From: GCA-2699365 sp036160955 | GTDB taxonomy: Bacteria > Verrucomicrobiota > Verrucomicrobiia > Opitutales > Coraliomargaritaceae | DNA: 57,634 bases | Reading direction: 5' to 3' | NCBI GenBank assembly: GCA_036160955.1 | Contig: JAYYDJ010000019.1 | Coordinates: 1-57,634 of the forward strand | In this document: positions 34,729-43,428 of the stretch, piece by piece | Numbering within the stretch: the first letter of the stretch is position 1 | How the letters are laid out: every line of letters starts with the position of its first letter | Translations under genes and position numbers: made by a program | Notes under the pieces: model-generated | Database searches by the model: none | The model's input: only the letters and a program-made list of their open reading frames with translations | What the model was told of the DNA's origin: nothing

Positions 34729-36231
34729 ATGAGGTTATTATTGTACTCTATTTTAATATCATTTTACTCGCTACCATTGGTTATTTCTGCGGAACGTTTA
34801 CCGAATATATTATGGATAGTAGCCGAAGACCTTTCTCCCTTCTTTGGTTGTTACGGTGACAGCGTTAATATTAAACATACGCCTAATGTCGACCGATTGG
34901 CGTCAAATGGTATATTATATACAAATGCTTATGCTACTTCTCCGGTATGCTCCGCCAGTCGATCTGCTTTAATTACAGGTGTTATGCAAACTCGCACTGG
35001 AACCCATCAGCATCGATCCAGTCGCGCTGAAGAGGGAAAAGTTGTTCCAGTGAAGCAGCGCATAGAATTACCTAATGGTATTAAAGCCATACCTGAATTG
35101 TTACGAGAGGCTGGGTATTATACTTTTAATAGCGGTAAAGATGATTATAATTTTCACTACGATAGAAGAGCTCTCTACACGGTCGGAACTTCTAATAATT
35201 ATGAAGCTGGAATGAATGGATGGCAGGGTAATCGAGCAGAACACTGGAAATCCTTCACACTTGGCGTTTGGAATGAGCGCAAAGACAAGAACCAACCTTG
35301 GTTTGGACAGATACAAATAGATGGAGGCAAGGGAGACAGTCGCTATCTTCAGCAGTCCGATAGAATTTTGCAGAATTCAGTAGACTTGCCGCCTTATTTT
35401 CCTGATACGCCAGCGCTTCGTCAAGCTTGGACGATTCATTACGATAACGCCCGTGGTTCGGATATAAGGATTTCACAAATACTCAGCCAATTAGAGGCTG
35501 ACGGTGAGATGGATAACACGGTGATATTCTTTTTTTCGGACCACGGGCATAACACATCGTTACGACACAAGCAGTTTTGCTATGAAGGTGGACTACATGT
35601 TCCGCTAATTATTAAAGGTAACCACACATCCTTAAAGTCTGGGCATGTTGTGAACGACTTAGTAAGCCTACTGGATGTTACAGCTACGACTTTAGGGTTA
35701 GCTCGAATTAAACTTCCTGAATATTTAGACGGACAGAATTTATTTGGGGATGAATATACACCTCTTGAGTTTGTGATTAGTGCTCGTGACCGCTGTGATT
35801 ATACCATCGATCGCATACGAACTGTTAGAAGCAAGCGTTATCGATATATACGTAACTATTATCCTCATCGACCACTTATGCAACCTGGTTATCGTGACGG
35901 AAGACCTGCATCAGTTGATATGCATCGTCTTTATAAGCTAAACAAGCTTACGAAGTACCAAGCAGATCATTGGTTTGGTATACGACCTACCGAAGAGCTG
36001 TATGATATGCAAGCTGATCCACATCAAATGATTAATTTATCTATGAATAATGCATATAATAAAGTTTTAATAGAGCATCGTAATATCTTGCTAGATTGGA
36101 TAGAAAAAACCAACGATAGAGGTCGTTATTCAGAAGATGAAGCACAGCTCAAAGCAACTTATGAACTTTGGAAAGATCGCGAAATTTTCAAGAATGCTAA
36201 AATTAATCCCGAATACGATAAGTTTCGATGA
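34729..36231 (+). CDS. Secreted sulfatase S9 (heparan N-sulfatase-like branch)
   Basis: The 500-residue protein has a signal peptide ('LLYSILISFYSLPLVISA'). The first metal motif is 'LWIVAEDLSPFFGCYG' with Glu33-Asp34 in place of the usual Asp-Asp, a pattern I associate with the heparan N-sulfatase-like (sulfamidase) branch. The FGly site is C-S-A-S-R (Cys74, CxAxR type). 'FFFSDHGHNTSLRHKQFCYEGG' is the second metal site and binding loop, again close to the sulfamidase-like pattern. It starts 3 bp after S8 and is probably translated from the same message. The sugar substrate is unknown. Confidence 0.92.
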   Translation: MRLLLYSILISFYSLPLVISAERLPNILWIVAEDLSPFFGCYGDSVNIKHTPNVDRLASNGILYTNAYATSPVCSASRSALITGVMQTRTGTHQHRSSRAEEGKVVPVKQRIELPNGIKAIPELLREAGYYTFNSGKDDYNFHYDRRALYTVGTSNNYEAGMNGWQGNRAEHWKSFTLGVWNERKDKNQPWFGQIQIDGGKGDSRYLQQSDRILQNSVDLPPYFPDTPALRQAWTIHYDNARGSDIRISQILSQLEADGEMDNTVIFFFSDHGHNTSLRHKQFCYEGGLHVPLIIKGNHTSLKSGHVVNDLVSLLDVTATTLGLARIKLPEYLDGQNLFGDEYTPLEFVISARDRCDYTIDRIRTVRSKRYRYIRNYYPHRPLMQPGYRDGRPASVDMHRLYKLNKLTKYQADHWFGIRPTEELYDMQADPHQMINLSMNNAYNKVLIEHRNILLDWIEKTNDRGRYSEDEAQLKATYELWKDREIFKNAKINPEYDKFR

Positions 36232-36301
36232 AGTGAAACTATCTTACTAATTAATGTTTACACTTACTACGCTTAGACTGTGCCTAAATATTAAAATTAT
36301 T

Positions 36302-37906
36302 ATGCATTATAAACTGCCTTTATTACTTCCTGCTTATATTGTTTCACTTATTTTCGTGGGTGCGCTTCATGCAAAGTTGCCTGATATGTCAAAAATGAAC
36401 ATATTATTCCTTTGTCCAGAAGATTGGTCTGCCGCTGCAATAGGAGCTTATGGTAATGATAGTGTACTAACTCCCAACGTTGATGAACTATCGAAAAGTA
36501 GTATATTATTTACGAAAGCGTATTGCCAAAACCCAGTATGCAATCCTTCACGTAGCTCTTTTAATACTGGGCTAAGGCCGGAAACAACAGGCGTATATAG
36601 CAATCCATACAACTTCGAGAAGGTGATCCCAGCATGGGCTACCACCATTGGTGAAACTTTGAGAGATCATCCAATAAAAACTTACATGGTCGGTAAGTTA
36701 TTTCACCATAATTGGGAAGCAGTTCGGCAATCTGGTGCGTATGATGGTATTTTTGGTAGTCCACCTGATGGATACCAAGGGAGAGTATTGAAGTACTCTG
36801 TTCCAAAAGGAACACCTCAGAATCCTCCCAAAAGTTGGACTTATACTTCAGATTTAGAGTGGGATGCCAAAATGATTGAAGCTATGAAAATTCGCAAAGA
36901 ACTATGGGCTAATTCTGAAAAGGGATCGAAACAATGGAATAGGGGTCGCGAAGTTTTTCAGAGTCTACAGGCTGAAGTAATAGGCGATAGCGGAGATATT
37001 GCGGAGCGCAATCCAGACGGAAAAAAAGCCCGTGTTGTGGCTGAATTAATCCAAGAGTTTAGTCAATCAGGTGAGCAGTTCTTCATTACCTACGGAAGTA
37101 GTCGTCCCCACACTCCGCTCATAGCTCCACGTAAGTACTTTGATCTTTATGACAGAAGCAAGCTAAAAGTTTCACCTGCATCTAAGGATAAGGATATCAA
37201 CATACCACCAGTCGCGAAGCGATTTGGTAGAAATTGGGATATATTTAAATTACGCGATGAGACCACAGAAACTGCACGGGCTGCTATTCATGCTTATTAT
37301 GCTTGTGCGAGTTTTATCGATGATCAAATTGGTTTAATTCTATCCACTTTAGAACAATCAGGTCTAGCTGAAAACACTATCGTGATATTTACTTCTGATC
37401 ATGGATTTCATCTAGGAGAGCATGGTATGTGGAGTAAGATTAGTTTATTTGAACAATCCACTCGCGTCCCATTAATGATTAAAATTCCAGGAGTAACAAG
37501 TGGTTCTATCTGTGAAGAAATTGTTGAGTTGGTGGATCTTTATCCGTCCTTTTGCGATATCTTAGGAATAGACTTACCGCACGATAAGTTGGAAGGAATT
37601 TCTTTTTTGCCGCTCATTGAGGACCCTGAAAAAAGTTGGAAAAAGGCTGCTTTCTCTAGTTGTCGACAAGGCTCTTACATGGGACGCTCAGTACGAACAA
37701 AGTCTCACCGATACACTGAATGGGTAGATATTAAAGAGAAAAATCAGGTCAATGCCCGCGTACACTTTACCGAGCTATACAATTTAGATGTGGATAGTTT
37801 GGAGCAAAATAACTTAGCGGACAAATCGGATTATGTATCGTTGCAAACACAATTGGCTAGTGTTCTCAAAAGTGGATGGAAGCAAGCCCTACCGACATAC
37901 GATTGA
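36302..37906 (+). CDS. Secreted sulfatase S10
   Basis: The frame opens at 36254, but Met at 36302 begins the signal peptide ('LPLLLPAYIVSLIFVGALHA') and is chosen. The 534-residue S1-type sulfatase has a divergent first metal motif 'NILFLCPEDWSAAAIGAYG', with Glu40-Asp41 rather than Asp-Asp. The FGly motif is C-N-P-S-R (Cys80), with 'YMVGKLFHHNWE', 'YGSSRPHTPLIAPRKYFDLY' and the second metal site 'IFTSDHGFHLGEHGMWSK' following. It is in the choline/iduronate-sulfatase-like group. Residues ~150-230 form a charged insertion before the 'SSRPH' motif. A 204-bp gap with an inverted repeat separates it from the GH31 gene. Confidence 0.92.
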   Translation: MHYKLPLLLPAYIVSLIFVGALHAKLPDMSKMNILFLCPEDWSAAAIGAYGNDSVLTPNVDELSKSSILFTKAYCQNPVCNPSRSSFNTGLRPETTGVYSNPYNFEKVIPAWATTIGETLRDHPIKTYMVGKLFHHNWEAVRQSGAYDGIFGSPPDGYQGRVLKYSVPKGTPQNPPKSWTYTSDLEWDAKMIEAMKIRKELWANSEKGSKQWNRGREVFQSLQAEVIGDSGDIAERNPDGKKARVVAELIQEFSQSGEQFFITYGSSRPHTPLIAPRKYFDLYDRSKLKVSPASKDKDINIPPVAKRFGRNWDIFKLRDETTETARAAIHAYYACASFIDDQIGLILSTLEQSGLAENTIVIFTSDHGFHLGEHGMWSKISLFEQSTRVPLMIKIPGVTSGSICEEIVELVDLYPSFCDILGIDLPHDKLEGISFLPLIEDPEKSWKKAAFSSCRQGSYMGRSVRTKSHRYTEWVDIKEKNQVNARVHFTELYNLDVDSLEQNNLADKSDYVSLQTQLASVLKSGWKQALPTYD

Positions 37907-37948
37907 TCCAAAAGGTGGGCGTTATAATAATTTTTTAATTCAAGCAAT

Positions 37949-37995
37949 ATTAGCGCTAAATTATCTACGCATAGTATAAGAATTACAGCGCTAAT
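37949..37995. repeat. 9-bp inverted repeat upstream of the GH31 gene
   Basis: ATTAGCGCT (37949-37957) and AGCGCTAAT (37987-37995) are perfect inverted copies separated by 29 bp, and the first copy is itself within the palindrome TTAGCGCTAA. It lies between S10 and GH31 and could be a terminator stem for S10 or a double operator for the GH31-SSS-PhoD unit. No long T-run follows. Confidence 0.4.
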
Positions 37996-38110
37996 AAGTA
38001 TAGTTTTTATGTAATTTTTAGTATATCGTTGCTATGTCTACTAACTCTATATTTATACGTGCTTACTCCTTATTTTATCCTAACATTAGTTTTATCCCTC
38101 CCCCCTTTGT

Positions 38111-39796
38111 ATGATTTTTGAAAATTGTCACCAGAAGATTAAAGTTTTATTCCTGATCTCTACTTTTTTATTACTATCTGCAATCTATGGATTCACACCT
38201 TACACATCAAAAAGTGTAAAAATTATTCAGCCACCTGAGCCATTTGAAATTGTTTTAAAAGAGGATGAATTTTGGTGGGGCGGTCTAAGTGTGGATGGAT
38301 TTAGGATGCCCTACAGTAATAAGACTCAATTAAGTAGAAACCTACTTGGCGACAACAGGGGGAATCAAGCGAGTCCCATTTTAATTTCATCTAAAGGCCG
38401 ATACATTTGGTCTGAAGAGCCTTACGAGTATACTTATGATTTAGGCACTCTTCGAATTAGTAATGCTGTAGGAGAAGTGCTGCTTGTAGATGCTGGAGAT
38501 AATCTTGTTCAAGCCTTTAAATCTGCTTCTAAAAATTATTTTCCACCTAACGGGCAAATACCAGATCCTCTTTTGTTTACAGCCCCTCAGTACAATACAT
38601 GGATTGAATTAATTTATAACCAAAATGAAGAGGATATTCGTGCTTATGCAGATGCTATCATCAATAATGGTTATCCTTCCGGAGTTATGATGATTGATGA
38701 TAATTGGCAAAAAAGCTACGGGGATTGGAGATTTAGAGCAGATCGATTTGAAGACCCAAAGGGAATGATAAAACATCTCCATAATAGTGGTTTCAAGGTG
38801 ATGATGTGGGTTTGTCCATTTGTTACAGCAGATACAGAGATTTTTCGTTATCTAGCAGCAGAAGGTATGCTTCATCTTGATCCACAGCGTACCCAAAAAA
38901 TACTATGGGCTAATACTAAAAATAAGGCAGCGATTATTCGTTGGTGGAATGGTGCAAGTGCAATGCTAGATCTTAGCAATCCAAAAGCGTTTGCATGGAT
39001 AGAGGGAGAACTTGACTACCTTGTAAATGAGTATGGAGTCGATGGATTCAAACTAGATGCTGGAGATGCTGGCTTTTACAAATCTGGCATTGTTTCTTTT
39101 AATGAAAATTCAATAGCAAATGATCACACTGAATATTTTGGCAGATTAGGTCTTAAGTATCCATTAAATGAATATAGAGCATCATGGAAGATGGCTGGGT
39201 TACCTTTGGCGCAGCGTTTACGTGATAAAACGCACGATTGGGAAGATCTAACTCAGCTGATTCCAGGAATGATTGCTCAGGGTTTAATGGGTTATGCGTA
39301 TACTTGCCCAGATATGATTGGTGGAGGAGAGTATGGATCTTTTATAAAACTGGATACTATTGATCAAGAGTTAGTCGTTCGTTCCGCTCAAGTCCACGCA
39401 CTAATGCCAATGATGCAGTTCTCAGTCGCTCCTTGGCGCGTCTTAAGTCCATCCAACAATGCTATATGCAAAGATATGGCGATTTTACATGCGCAGTTTG
39501 GTGAGGAAATTTTAAGTTACGCTAAACTGTCTTCCCTAACTGGTGAACCCATAGTTAAACCGATGACCTGGTTTTGGCCAGATGCTGGATACGAAACTAT
39601 ACAGGACCAGTTCATTTTAGGAGAAAATCTGCTAGTAGCTCCTGTCATACAAAAAGGCGCACGTTCTCGAGAAGTAATCATCCCGGAAGGAACTTGGGAA
39701 GGTGATGATGGCTCTAAGATTAATGGACCAGTCACAATTAAGATAGATGTGCCTTTGGAGCGTTTACCCTATTACCGTCTGAAAACTTCAATTTGA
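38111..39796 (+). CDS. Secreted GH31 glycoside hydrolase (MYORG-like alpha-galactosidase branch)
   Basis: The 561-residue protein begins with a signal/anchor segment ('KVLFLISTFLLLSAIYGF'). A GH31 N-terminal beta-sandwich ('EFWWGGLSVDGFRMPYSN') is followed by the barrel: 'MMIDDNWQKSYGDWRF', 'GFKVMMWVCPFV', nucleophile D316 in 'GVDGFKLDAGD', acid/base candidate D372 in 'AQRLRDKTHDW', and 'GLMGYAYTCPDMIGGGEYGSF'. The '.PDMIGG(G/N)' block is what I recall from the MYORG-type branch, for which alpha-galactosidase activity is known. With GH27 nearby, alpha-galactose removal is the best guess; alpha-glucosidase or alpha-xylosidase activity is not excluded. The SSS transporter gene follows after 27 bp. 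Confidence 0.9.
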   Translation: MIFENCHQKIKVLFLISTFLLLSAIYGFTPYTSKSVKIIQPPEPFEIVLKEDEFWWGGLSVDGFRMPYSNKTQLSRNLLGDNRGNQASPILISSKGRYIWSEEPYEYTYDLGTLRISNAVGEVLLVDAGDNLVQAFKSASKNYFPPNGQIPDPLLFTAPQYNTWIELIYNQNEEDIRAYADAIINNGYPSGVMMIDDNWQKSYGDWRFRADRFEDPKGMIKHLHNSGFKVMMWVCPFVTADTEIFRYLAAEGMLHLDPQRTQKILWANTKNKAAIIRWWNGASAMLDLSNPKAFAWIEGELDYLVNEYGVDGFKLDAGDAGFYKSGIVSFNENSIANDHTEYFGRLGLKYPLNEYRASWKMAGLPLAQRLRDKTHDWEDLTQLIPGMIAQGLMGYAYTCPDMIGGGEYGSFIKLDTIDQELVVRSAQVHALMPMMQFSVAPWRVLSPSNNAICKDMAILHAQFGEEILSYAKLSSLTGEPIVKPMTWFWPDAGYETIQDQFILGENLLVAPVIQKGARSREVIIPEGTWEGDDGSKINGPVTIKIDVPLERLPYYRLKTSI

Positions 39797-39823
39797 TTCC
39801 TTTTTGTATTTCTAAAATTACCT

Positions 39824-41455
39824 ATGACTACTTGGATTTTTATTTCTTTTATCAGTTTCACAATTTTTGCTGCTCTACTTACTTGGTTGATTACGAGGCT
39901 TGATGAAAAATCTAGTTCAGATGGATTTTTTCTTGGAGGTCGTTCGCTAACATTTCCGATTATCGCAGGCTCCTTGTTACTGACAAACCTATCTACGGAG
40001 CAAATGGTAGGCTTAAATGGCGCAGCTTTTAACGATGGTTTGAGTGTAATGGCTTGGGAGGTAGTAGCGGTTATTGCTTTAATTGTAATGGCTTTATACT
40101 TTCTGCCTAAATTCTTAAAAGGAGGTATCACAACGGTACCTCAATTTCTAGAGTTGCGTTATGATCGTGGTACGCAGACCACAGCTAATTGTATTTTCTT
40201 GTTTGCGTACACTTTTCTACTTTTACCAATTATTCTCTACAGTGGCGCTGTTGGTCTATCTCACATGATGGATTTGCAGACTCTTACTGGTATTAATAAA
40301 CCAGTAGTTATTTTAGGTAAAATTTATGAACCAGAATTTCTGATCCTTTGTCTCACTGTTTTAGTAATAGGAGTTTTAGGATTATTGTATTCGCGTTTTG
40401 GAGGATTGCGCACATTAGCGGTATTAGATACAATTAATGGCGTGGGTTTACTTCTTGGTGGTATGACAATCGCTTATTTTGCACTCAACAAAATAAGCGC
40501 TGGTGAAGGCATACTAGAAGGATGGAGTATTCTTAGAGATGCCGCTCCCGATCGCTTATCATCGATTGGACAAAATGATCAAAGTGTACCATTCTCAACA
40601 TTGTTTACAGGCGTCGCATTATTAAACTTATTTTACTGGTGCACCAATCAGCAGATTATCCAGAGAACACTAGGTGCTCGAAATCTGGCGGAGGGTCAAA
40701 AGGGAGTGCTTCTCACTGGAGCTTTAAAGCTGCTAGGACCGATTTATTTGGTCATACCTGGTATTATCGCCTATCATTTATACAAGGACACAGGAATTGG
40801 TGCTGATTTGGCTTATGGAAAATTAGTATTTGATGTTCTACCTACACCACTCACCGGATTCTTTGCAGCTGTTATGGTAGGAGCGATCTTGAGCTCTTTC
40901 AATGCAGGCTTAAATAGCACCTCGGCGCTATTTAGTTTGGGACTTTACAGAAACATTGTCAAAAATAGCGATGAAAAACAAATGGTTCGAGCAGCAAAAG
41001 TTTTTGTAGTTTGTATAGCAGGCCTCGCTATGCTTATTGCGCCAATGCTTGCTGGACAAGCCAGTATATTCGGTTATCTGCAAAAAATGAATGGTATTTA
41101 TTTTATACCCATTTTTGCAGTTGTTGTTGTCGGTTTATTAAATCGAAAGGTTCCTTCGTTCGCTGGACAAATCGGACTAGTGGTAGGGATAATTATTATA
41201 GCTTCTGGCTATTTCTATCCTCCATTTGCACGCACTTTAAGCTCCGCAGGTATTCATGAGTTTCACTTTTTAGGCATAGTCTTTGCGCTTCTTGTTACAC
41301 TGATGACGATAGCTAGTATTGTGGCTCCTCGTTCGGAGCCTTGGAAAATGGTATATACCAATGAAGTTGACCTAACTCCATGGCAAGGGGCTAAGAAAGC
41401 AAGTCTAGTACTTTTTATCCTAGTCATCATAATTTATGCTGCCTTTGCGGTATAA
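39824..41455 (+). CDS. Sodium:solute symporter (SSS/SLC5 family), probable monosaccharide importer
   Basis: The 543-residue membrane protein has about 14 predicted helices and SSS motifs: 'GFFLGGRSLTFPIIAGSLLLTNLSTEQMVGLNG' region (residues ~33-64), 'PKFLKGGITTVPQFLELRYD', 'FYWCTNQQIIQRTLGARN' and 'MVGAILSSFNAGLNSTSALF'. The 'GGR.L....AG..L.T..S.EQ..G.NG' pattern resembles the bacterial sugar transporter vSGLT, which is why I favour a sugar over an organic acid. The substrate is likely a product of the neighbouring GH31/GH27 enzymes (galactose) or fucose; this is context only. It is 27 bp after GH31 and 54 bp before the PhoD-like gene. Confidence 0.93.
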   Translation: MTTWIFISFISFTIFAALLTWLITRLDEKSSSDGFFLGGRSLTFPIIAGSLLLTNLSTEQMVGLNGAAFNDGLSVMAWEVVAVIALIVMALYFLPKFLKGGITTVPQFLELRYDRGTQTTANCIFLFAYTFLLLPIILYSGAVGLSHMMDLQTLTGINKPVVILGKIYEPEFLILCLTVLVIGVLGLLYSRFGGLRTLAVLDTINGVGLLLGGMTIAYFALNKISAGEGILEGWSILRDAAPDRLSSIGQNDQSVPFSTLFTGVALLNLFYWCTNQQIIQRTLGARNLAEGQKGVLLTGALKLLGPIYLVIPGIIAYHLYKDTGIGADLAYGKLVFDVLPTPLTGFFAAVMVGAILSSFNAGLNSTSALFSLGLYRNIVKNSDEKQMVRAAKVFVVCIAGLAMLIAPMLAGQASIFGYLQKMNGIYFIPIFAVVVVGLLNRKVPSFAGQIGLVVGIIIIASGYFYPPFARTLSSAGIHEFHFLGIVFALLVTLMTIASIVAPRSEPWKMVYTNEVDLTPWQGAKKASLVLFILVIIIYAAFAV

Positions 41456-41509
41456 ATTACTATAATTTTAAAATAATATTTATAACGTAGTTTTTAATGT
41501 AAATGAGTA

Positions 41510-43426
41510 ATGATTAATTACGTAATTTCATTTATTGTATTTGTATTATTTTTATTACGTTCAGTAGCTTTTTCTTTTAGCTACACCGAGCCTACGCCAT
41601 TTGGAGATGATACAGACTATGCTTTAGAGTCAGATAATGCTGCAGTAGGTCGGTGGTGGGATGCGAAACTGGATAGTGGAATGACTGGATATGATCGAAG
41701 AGCAGCAGAGTGGTTTCAGTCTATAGATCGAAAGAATGTACTAGCGTTTGCGCTGTACACTCATGATCACAATGTGCTAAAGCTCAGCGCTCAGTGTTTT
41801 CCGCTATTACCAGATGAACCAAAGATAATCACCCTCCAATTAAAGATAAACAAAAAATGGGTTGAAGTTCAAAGTCAGCCGGTTGTCTACCCAGGATGGT
41901 CTGCTCATTTTCGTATTGAAAGCTGGGATGCTTCGAAAAATGTAGCCTACCGACTTTCTTTAGGAGAATTGTCAAGTTTTGAAGGCCTAATTCGACGCGA
42001 TCCTAAAGATAAGGATAGTATATTAATAGCATCCTTAAATTGTAATTCGCCAGTAGATAAAGAGTTCGATACGCGTTTACTTACAGTACAAAATTTAAAA
42101 CACCACAATCCTGACCTTCTATTCTTTGCTGGAGATCAAAACTATACTCATGATGAAGCAACCTACGGATGGTTGCAGTTTGGTGTGCAATTTGCAGATG
42201 TTATGAAGGATCGTCCGACTATTTGTATACTCGACGACCATGACGTAGGTCATCCTAACATTTGGGGTGAAAGCGGAAAAGTATCTATTGGTACGAAAGG
42301 AGCGGCAGATGGTGGTTATATGTTTCCAGCTGATTTTGTGCGTATGGTTGAACGTCAGCAGACATGGCATCTACCAGACCCTTTTGATCCTACTCCTATT
42401 AAACAAGGATTAGGAGTCTATTACACTGATTTAAATATCGGGGGACTCAGTATAGCTATATTAGAAGACCGTAAGTTTAAATCAGCTCCTATTGGCAATA
42501 TTCCTCAAATGGGTCCACGGCCAGATCATATAACTGATCCTAAATACGATCGCAGTACTGTAGATCTACCTGGATTAACATTATTAGGTAAGCGCCAACT
42601 TGATTTTCTTGATGCTTGGGCTAGGGATTGGACTGGCGCCAAAATGAAGGTAGCGGTATCACAGACTGCTTTTTGCGGTGCAGTGCACATTCACGGTAAC
42701 GAGGATGCTTCCCGATTATTGGCAGACCTTGATTGTAACGGATGGCCGCAAACGCCGCGTAACGAGGCATTAAGAGCTCTACGCCGCGCTCATGCTCCAC
42801 ATCTATGTGGGGATCAACACCTTGCCGTTACAGTACAACACGGCATAGACAATTTCAGAGATGGTCCATTCGCATTTACGGCTCCAGCAATCGTAAATAC
42901 TATCTATGGTCGTTGGTGGCATCCCAAGGACGAACATCAGGGTGGGGGCAAGCCAATAGACAGTCGACTTCCGTGGGTAGGTGATTATCTCGATGGCCTA
43001 GGTAATAAAATAACTATGTATGCATACGCCAACCCCCAAGACCGAAAAGTTCGTGAAAAACGCGGTGATGGCTATGGTTTAATTTACTTCCACAAGCCAA
43101 CCGGCTCAACTACTTTTGAATGTTGGCCTCGCTTTGTAGATGCAAGCACTCCTCAGGCTACTCAATACTTAGGTTGGCCTATATCTTTTAACGCATCAGA
43201 AAACGATGGACGAGATCCTGTAGGTTATCTTAAAACTGTGGAGTTGCCATTTGACAACAGTGTGGTTGCACTAATCAAAGAATCGTCAGGTGAATTAATT
43301 TATTGCTATCGAGTCCGAGCAGACAAGTTTGCTGCACCTGTTTATTCGAATGAAAAACATACACTCAAGTTTGGTAAGGATATTGCCGATATTACTCTTC
43401 TAAAAGGTGCTACTCCAGATATTTAA
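41510..43426 (+). CDS. Secreted PhoD-like metallophosphoesterase
   Basis: The 638-residue protein has a Sec-type signal sequence ('ISFIVFVLFLLRSVAFSFS') without a twin-arginine motif. An N-terminal Ig-like part is followed by a PhoD-like calcineurin-fold domain: 'ASLNCNSP', 'LFFAGDQNYTHDEATYG' (D209), 'CILDDHDVGHPNIWGE' (D242-D245), 'AVSQTAFCGAVHIHGNED' and 'APHLCGDQHLAV'. PhoD enzymes are phosphodiesterases/alkaline phosphatases that use Fe3+/Ca2+. Its placement between a sugar transporter and sulfatase S11 (2-bp gap) suggests a role in removing phosphate, or possibly another ester, from the polysaccharide or scavenging phosphate. No evidence decides between these. Confidence 0.88.
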   Translation: MINYVISFIVFVLFLLRSVAFSFSYTEPTPFGDDTDYALESDNAAVGRWWDAKLDSGMTGYDRRAAEWFQSIDRKNVLAFALYTHDHNVLKLSAQCFPLLPDEPKIITLQLKINKKWVEVQSQPVVYPGWSAHFRIESWDASKNVAYRLSLGELSSFEGLIRRDPKDKDSILIASLNCNSPVDKEFDTRLLTVQNLKHHNPDLLFFAGDQNYTHDEATYGWLQFGVQFADVMKDRPTICILDDHDVGHPNIWGESGKVSIGTKGAADGGYMFPADFVRMVERQQTWHLPDPFDPTPIKQGLGVYYTDLNIGGLSIAILEDRKFKSAPIGNIPQMGPRPDHITDPKYDRSTVDLPGLTLLGKRQLDFLDAWARDWTGAKMKVAVSQTAFCGAVHIHGNEDASRLLADLDCNGWPQTPRNEALRALRRAHAPHLCGDQHLAVTVQHGIDNFRDGPFAFTAPAIVNTIYGRWWHPKDEHQGGGKPIDSRLPWVGDYLDGLGNKITMYAYANPQDRKVREKRGDGYGLIYFHKPTGSTTFECWPRFVDASTPQATQYLGWPISFNASENDGRDPVGYLKTVELPFDNSVVALIKESSGELIYCYRVRADKFAAPVYSNEKHTLKFGKDIADITLLKGATPDI

Positions 43427-43428
43427 AC

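Noticed and set aside
39772..40131. 119-codon minus-strand open frame over the GH31/SSS junction
   Set aside because: It is complementary to coding sequence, has no family features, and is lysine/isoleucine-rich as expected for the complement of AT-rich genes.
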